From: Clostridia bacterium
GTDB lineage: Bacteria; Bacillota; Clostridia; Peptostreptococcales; Caminicellaceae
Assembly: GCA_022361035.1 (NCBI GenBank)
Contig: JAKSBP010000240.1
Coordinates: 1-34,749, forward strand
Reading direction: 5' to 3'
DNA: 34,749 bases
Shown here: positions 30,246 to 34,749 of the stretch, one piece after another
How the letters are laid out: each line of letters begins with the position of its first letter
Position numbering within the stretch: position 1 is the stretch's first letter
Notes under the pieces: generated by a model
What the model saw: the letters and a program-made list of their open reading frames with translations, nothing else
Databases searched by the model: none
Told to the model about the DNA's origin: nothing
Made by a program: the position numbers and the translations under genes

Positions 30246-32000
30246 GTGAAGATAATCATTGGCCAGGGAAGCTGCGGTATTGCCGCTGGAGCCAATAAAG
30301 TATACGGAGAATTTGAAAAAGAGATAAAAGACAAAAATCTGGATATAGAGCTTGAGCTAACTGGTTGTATTGGTATGTGTTACCTAGAGCCTATTGTTGA
30401 GATAGTTGATAATACCAATAAAAAAACAACATATATAAAGGTAACACCAAAAACTACCCGCCAAATAATAGAAAGGCATATACTAGGAAAGGAAATAATT
30501 AATGAACATATTATTGATAAAAAAGACAGGGCTGTATTAGATAAACAAAGGAGAATAGCCCTTAGAAATTGTGGAATTATTAATCCCGAGCATATTAACG
30601 AGTATATTGAAAATGGCGGATACAAGGCGGCTAAAAAATGTATCAAAGAGATGAGTCCCGACGAAGTAATAGAAGAAATTAAAATATCGGGGCTAAGGGG
30701 TCGGGGAGGAGCAGGTTTTCCCACTTGGTTTAAATGGAATGCAGCGAGAAAATCTCCAGGCAATACCAAGTATACTGTATGCAATGCCGATGAAGGAGAC
30801 CCAGGTGCATTTATGGATAGAAGTATATTAGAGGGTGACCCCCATACTCTGATTGAAGGAATGATAATCGGTGGTTATGCAATGGGTGCTAAGGAAGGTA
30901 TTATATATGTTAGAGCAGAATACCCCCTAGCCATTGTTCGATTGGAAATAGCTATTAAGCAGTGTAGAGAAAAGGGCTTTTTAGGAAGAGATATCTTTGG
31001 GGAAGAAGGATTTAATTTTGACATAAGGATTAAGGCGGGAGCCGGAGCCTTCGTATGTGGAGAAGAAACGGCGCTTATAGCTTCATTAGAAGGAGAAAGG
31101 GGTATGCCTAGATTAAAGCCTCCCTTCCCAGCACAAAAAGGGTATTGGGGTAGGCCTACAAATATAAACAACGTTGAAACCTTTGCCAATGTTCCTTGGA
31201 TACTGTCAGAGGGTGGTAAAGCCTTTGCAGCCCTAGGAACTGAGAAAAGTAATGGTACTAAGGTTTTTGCCCTCACTGGAAAGATAAAAAAGGGTGGACT
31301 AGTTGAAGTTCCCATGGGAATGAGTCTAAGGGAGATAATCTTTGATATAGGTGGAGGAATTAAAGACGATAAAGAATTTAAGGCGGTTCAGATGGGCGGA
31401 CCCTCAGGGGGATGTATTCCATCACATCTTTTAGACACACCCGTTGATTACGAATCAATAAATGAAACTGGGGCCATTATGGGTTCCGGTGGAATGGTTG
31501 TCATGGATGAAACCACATGTATGGTAGATATGGCACGTTTTTTCTTAGAGTTTACCCGTAAAGAATCCTGTGGTAAATGTATATATTGTAGAATCGGTAC
31601 AAAGAGGATGCTTGAAATTCTCACCCGTATTTGTAATGGCGATGGTAAGGAGGGGGATGTGGAGCTATTAGAAGAATTAGGGATAAAGATAAAAGAAGGC
31701 TCCCTGTGCGGCTTGGGACAGACGGCTCCAAATCCAGTTCTTAGTACCCTTAAATATTTTAGAGATGAATATGAAAGCCATATATATCATAAGCAGTGTC
31801 CTTCTAAACAGTGTGTAAGCCTCCTCACCTATAATATTTTAGAGGATAAATGTATTGGGTGTACCCTCTGTGCCACAAAATGTCCTGTAGAGGCAATTGA
31901 TGGTGCCAGGAAGGAGCCCCATAAAATAGATAGTGGTAAATGTATCAAATGTGGTAAGTGTGAAGAAGTATGTAAGTTCGGTGCAATTAAAGTAATGTAG
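30246..32000 (+). CDS. nuoF: NuoF-like NADH/FMN iron-sulfur subunit with N-terminal thioredoxin-like and C-terminal ferredoxin domains
   Basis: The 584-residue subunit oxidises or reduces NAD(H) at FMN. An N-terminal ~85-residue thioredoxin-like domain keeps CIGMC. It is followed by the NADH/FMN domain (GRGGAGFP at 152-159, CNADEGDPGAFMDRS, GAGAFVCGEETALIASLEG), an SLBB-like segment, and the [4Fe-4S] site C442, C445, C448 and C488. A C-terminal 2[4Fe-4S] ferredoxin domain has C536, C539, C542, C546 and C566, C569, C572, C576. This domain set is that of HydB/HylB/HymB subunits in electron-bifurcating hydrogenases and formate dehydrogenases, not complex I NuoF, which lacks the end domains. The start is GTG at 30246 behind AAGGAGGTG. 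The fusion-protein gene follows 20 bp downstream. Confidence 0.96.
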   Translation: MKIIIGQGSCGIAAGANKVYGEFEKEIKDKNLDIELELTGCIGMCYLEPIVEIVDNTNKKTTYIKVTPKTTRQIIERHILGKEIINEHIIDKKDRAVLDKQRRIALRNCGIINPEHINEYIENGGYKAAKKCIKEMSPDEVIEEIKISGLRGRGGAGFPTWFKWNAARKSPGNTKYTVCNADEGDPGAFMDRSILEGDPHTLIEGMIIGGYAMGAKEGIIYVRAEYPLAIVRLEIAIKQCREKGFLGRDIFGEEGFNFDIRIKAGAGAFVCGEETALIASLEGERGMPRLKPPFPAQKGYWGRPTNINNVETFANVPWILSEGGKAFAALGTEKSNGTKVFALTGKIKKGGLVEVPMGMSLREIIFDIGGGIKDDKEFKAVQMGGPSGGCIPSHLLDTPVDYESINETGAIMGSGGMVVMDETTCMVDMARFFLEFTRKESCGKCIYCRIGTKRMLEILTRICNGDGKEGDVELLEELGIKIKEGSLCGLGQTAPNPVLSTLKYFRDEYESHIYHKQCPSKQCVSLLTYNILEDKCIGCTLCATKCPVEAIDGARKEPHKIDSGKCIKCGKCEEVCKFGAIKVM

Positions 32001-32020
32001 CTAGATAGGGGTGAAATTGT

Positions 32021-34749
32021 ATGTCGCGGATAAGATTAAATATTAATGGAAGGGAAGTTTTGGGATATAGGGGACAGACAATATTAGAAATTGCAAAGGC
32101 AAACAATATAGAAATACCTACCCTTTGTCACGACGAAAGGGTGGAGGTTTATGGGTCATGTGGGCTTTGTATAGTAGAAATAGAGGGAATTCCAAAACTA
32201 TTGAGAGCATGTGCCAGCGAGGCAGTGGATGGAATGGTGATTCAAACGAATACAAATAGAGTAAGGGAATCTAGAAAAACAGCCCTAGAATTACTTCTTT
32301 CAGACCACATAGGAGATTGTCGACCTCCTTGCGTTTTGGCATGTCCTGCTAATACCGATTGCCAGGGATATGTGGGACTAATTGCAAACGGAGAACATAG
32401 AGAAGCTTTAGAGCTAATAAAGGAACAACTACCCCTACCCGCCAGTATAGGGAGGGTATGCCCCCATCCATGTGAAGATGCATGTAGGAGGCAGCTTGCC
32501 GATGAACCCATATCTATTGCATGGTTAAAAAGCTTTGTGGCTGATATGGACCTAAAGGACGAAGATATATTTATGCCGGAAATAAAGGAGTCTACAGGAA
32601 AAAGAGTAGCTGTCATAGGTGGAGGTCCTGGTGGCCTTACAGCCGCATATTACTTGGCTAAAGAAGGCCATAAGGTTGTAGTATTTGAAGCCATGCCAGA
32701 AATGGGAGGGATGCTTAGATATGGTATACCCCAATATCGACTTCCAAAGGAAATCCTTAATAAAGAAATAAGCCTCATTGAAAAAATGGGTGTTAAGATG
32801 GTTAACAATATAAGGATTGGTCAAAGTGTAGAGCTTAGTCATATAAGAAAGACCTTTAATGGAGTTTATATTTCCATAGGTGCATGGAAAAGTGCCAGTC
32901 TAAATTGTCCAGGTTCCGATTTAGAGGGAGTCATAGGTGGTATAAATTTCCTTACTAAATTTGCAATGAATAAGCCCATCAGAACCGGTGATAGAATAGC
33001 AGTAGTTGGTGGGGGAAATACTGCAATGGATGCCTGTAGGACTGCCATAAGGCTTGGTGCTAAAGAAGTTTACCTATTATACCGTAGGACAAAGGAAGAA
33101 ATGCCTGCCGATTATAGGGAAATTGTTGAAGGGCAAGAAGAGGGAGTAATCTTTAAATATCTTGTTAGCCCAATAGAGATAATTGGTAAAGGTGGAAAGG
33201 TAAGTGGGATAAGGCTTCAAAAGATGAAGCAGGGCAAGGCCGATAAGAGTGGAAGAAGGAGACCTATAGCAATTGAAGGAGAAGAAGAAATTATTGAAGT
33301 AGATTCAGTTATATGCTCAATAGGACAGAAGGTTAATATAGATGGCTTTGAAGAGTTAGAGCTTACGGACTTTGGAACAATTCGTGCCGATGAGTGCAGC
33401 TATCGAACCAACCTACCTGATGTATTTGCCGGTGGAGATGCAACCAATGGTGGGGCTGGTATTGCCATAGAGTCTATCGGTGAAGCCAAGAGGGCTGCAC
33501 AGGTAATTTCCAAATATCTTGAAGGGGAGATAGTTTCCTATAAAAAGCCATACTATGTAGAAAGACATGATCTCACTGAAGAGGACTTTATGGATGTAGA
33601 AAGGGCCTACAGACCTTCGATGCCCCATCTTTCTCCAGATATAAGAAAACAAAATTTTGAAGAAGTCATAGAGGGATATAGTGAGGAAGCTGCTAAAAGT
33701 GATGCTATGAGGTGTCTTGAATGTGGATGCCACGACTTTTTTGAATGTAAGCTCCTAGAGTATGCAAATGAATATGATGTAAAGCCATCAAGAATTACAG
33801 GAGAAGTTCATAAAAGAGAAATAGACGATAAACATCCCTTCATCACTAGGAATTCCGACAAATGTATCCTCTGCGGCCTATGTGTGAGGGTTTGTGATGA
33901 AGTAATGGGAATATCTGCCCTTGGGCTCATAGACAGGGGATTTGATACCGTAGTAAAACCGGGTTTAGATGCACCTTTGCAGGAAACGAACTGTATTTCA
34001 TGTGGTCAATGTATTAGCCTATGCCCAACGGGAGCCCTTGGTGAAAGGCTTACCATAGAAAAATCAGTTCCTGTGGAGGCGAAGGAAACACCTACAATCT
34101 GCTCTGGATGTAGTATCGGGTGTAACATGAAGTTAAATACAAGAGGCAATCTATTAATGAGAGCCCTTCCAGATAAAAAGAGTAAAGCTGATAATGGACT
34201 TCTATGTGTTAAGGGAAGGTTTGGGTTCAATATAGCTGAGAGTTACCCAAGGATTACTGAGCCTCTAGTTCGTAAAGAAGGCAATCTTCAGGAAGTTTCC
34301 TGGGAGGAAGCAGCCCTTTATACGGCTAAAAGGGCTAAGAGTTTAACTCTCCTCTATGGAAGCAGCTCCTTAGCCCTATCTATTTCCGACAGGTATACGA
34401 ATGAAGAAATATATCTAGCCTCTAAGTTTGGTAAAGACGTATTAAAGACTGAAAATATACTTTCCTTTAATAATAGACAGCATGGTATTAAAGATGTACT
34501 GGGATACGATGCTTCAACCAATACCTTTGATGAGTTACTCTCAACTGAAACAATACTACTGATTGGCTCAGACGTAATGAAGGACCACACCATTGTTGGA
34601 CTTAAGATAAAGAAGGCAGTAGAAAATGGTGCTAAACTCATTGTAATAAATCCCGCTGAAACTCAGGCTGACGAGTGGGCCTATAGGAGAATAATACCCA
34701 AAAACGATATAAAAATCTTAAAAGAATTAGCTAAAACCTTAATCGATAA
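32021..34749 (+). CDS. Large fusion redox subunit: [2Fe-2S] + GltD/NfnB-like FAD module + 2[4Fe-4S] + molybdopterin-oxidoreductase domain (cut by window end)
   Basis: The frame is open from ATG 32021 (AGGGGTG upstream) for 909 codons to the window edge, with no stop. The order is as follows. First, a [2Fe-2S] domain (C36, C47, C50, C64). Second, a GltD/NfnB-type FeS region (C100, C104, C108, C114; C147, C151, C155). Third, an FAD motif GGGPGG (200-205) and a nucleotide motif GGGN (330-333). Fourth, a GltD end (CLECGC) and two [4Fe-4S] sites (C615, C618, C621, C625; C658, C661, C664, C668). Fifth, a molybdopterin-type [4Fe-4S] (C694, C697, C701, C729) and the start of the Mo-bis-MGD fold. At the formate dehydrogenase Sec/Cys position the codon is CAG (Q820-H821-G822), so formate oxidation there is unlikely. 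With NuoE and NuoF it could form an NAD(P)H-linked, perhaps bifurcating, complex. Confidence 0.92.
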   Translation, partial: MSRIRLNINGREVLGYRGQTILEIAKANNIEIPTLCHDERVEVYGSCGLCIVEIEGIPKLLRACASEAVDGMVIQTNTNRVRESRKTALELLLSDHIGDCRPPCVLACPANTDCQGYVGLIANGEHREALELIKEQLPLPASIGRVCPHPCEDACRRQLADEPISIAWLKSFVADMDLKDEDIFMPEIKESTGKRVAVIGGGPGGLTAAYYLAKEGHKVVVFEAMPEMGGMLRYGIPQYRLPKEILNKEISLIEKMGVKMVNNIRIGQSVELSHIRKTFNGVYISIGAWKSASLNCPGSDLEGVIGGINFLTKFAMNKPIRTGDRIAVVGGGNTAMDACRTAIRLGAKEVYLLYRRTKEEMPADYREIVEGQEEGVIFKYLVSPIEIIGKGGKVSGIRLQKMKQGKADKSGRRRPIAIEGEEEIIEVDSVICSIGQKVNIDGFEELELTDFGTIRADECSYRTNLPDVFAGGDATNGGAGIAIESIGEAKRAAQVISKYLEGEIVSYKKPYYVERHDLTEEDFMDVERAYRPSMPHLSPDIRKQNFEEVIEGYSEEAAKSDAMRCLECGCHDFFECKLLEYANEYDVKPSRITGEVHKREIDDKHPFITRNSDKCILCGLCVRVCDEVMGISALGLIDRGFDTVVKPGLDAPLQETNCISCGQCISLCPTGALGERLTIEKSVPVEAKETPTICSGCSIGCNMKLNTRGNLLMRALPDKKSKADNGLLCVKGRFGFNIAESYPRITEPLVRKEGNLQEVSWEEAALYTAKRAKSLTLLYGSSSLALSISDRYTNEEIYLASKFGKDVLKTENILSFNNRQHGIKDVLGYDASTNTFDELLSTETILLIGSDVMKDHTIVGLKIKKAVENGAKLIVINPAETQADEWAYRRIIPKNDIKILKELAKTLID

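Noticed and set aside
30380..31315. Two minus-strand frames opposite nuoF
   Set aside because: Shadows of a well-supported NuoF-type gene with all cofactor motifs.
34478..34480. Selenocysteine codon in the molybdopterin domain
   Set aside because: The codon at the expected position is CAG (Gln), and no in-frame TGA occurs in the 909 codons visible.
32242..34641. Several minus-strand frames in the last 2.5 kb
   Set aside because: They lie opposite the large fusion gene, which is open to the window end and contains many ordered FeS and nucleotide-binding motifs.
1..34749. CRISPR array, tRNA genes, transposase or phage genes
   Set aside because: No regularly spaced direct repeats, no tRNA cloverleaf or T-arm consensus, and no recognisable transposase, integrase or phage protein was found on either strand.

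Overview
The window is AT-rich, uses Bacillota-type Shine-Dalgarno sites (many before TTG starts), carries the spore-maturation pair spmA/spmB, and has a gene order matching the origin-proximal region of Bacillus and Clostridium. The [2Fe-2S]/[4Fe-4S] and molybdopterin-type redox proteins, an 8-Fe ferredoxin and amino-acid uptake/catabolism genes suggest an anaerobic, spore-forming, probably amino-acid-fermenting member of the Clostridia/Tissierellia. The genus cannot be fixed from this sequence.

Layout. (1) 1-165: 5S rRNA closing an rRNA operon, with its terminator, then a gene-free stretch with a cluster of DnaA-box-like sites. (2) 600-1585: two small membrane proteins of unknown function, the second with a perfect palindrome at its promoter/start. 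(3) 1910-6413: the conserved block Orn/Lys/Arg decarboxylase-like (yaaO) - tmk - darA - holB - ricT. yaaR, which lies between darA and holB in B. subtilis, is absent. (4) 6644-12525: an insertion relative to the B. subtilis order: a 2[4Fe-4S] ferredoxin, a LytS/LytR two-component system followed by a short CstA-type carrier (probable pyruvate-responsive uptake), and a CcdA/TlpA-like thiol-redox pair. (5) 12592-14883: the conserved order resumes with trmN6 - rsmI - (DUF1858 protein) - abrB. (6) 15418-21743: a CCA-adding-enzyme-like HD protein whose DxD motif is lost, a DUF948 protein, an aldehyde dehydrogenase plus flavin-reductase-like operon, an unknown protein and spmAB. (7) 22110-28581: a histidine kinase with a periplasmic-binding-protein sensor domain, an NtrC-type sigma-54 activator, a very good sigma-54 promoter, and under it a Na+:amino-acid (AGCS) symporter plus cytoplasmic asparaginase. 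This reads as a self-contained amino-acid sensing, import and deamidation circuit. (8) 28582-34749: a small inverted-repeat element, a promoter with a glycine-riboswitch-like leader, then nuoE-nuoF-like genes and a very large fusion protein running off the window end. The fusion joins a [2Fe-2S] domain, a GltD/NfnB-like FAD module, 2[4Fe-4S] and a molybdopterin-oxidoreductase fold. At the position of the formate dehydrogenase Sec/Cys it has Gln.

Several intergenic regions hold long inverted repeats. One ~180-bp family occurs twice, in opposite orientation (16967-17144 and ~25606-25784), with the paired arms preserved. The strongest candidates for something not well described are the NuoEF plus fusion complex with its glycine-riboswitch-like leader, the sigma-54 amino-acid circuit, the degenerate nucleotidyltransferase/HD protein and the two-copy structured repeat.
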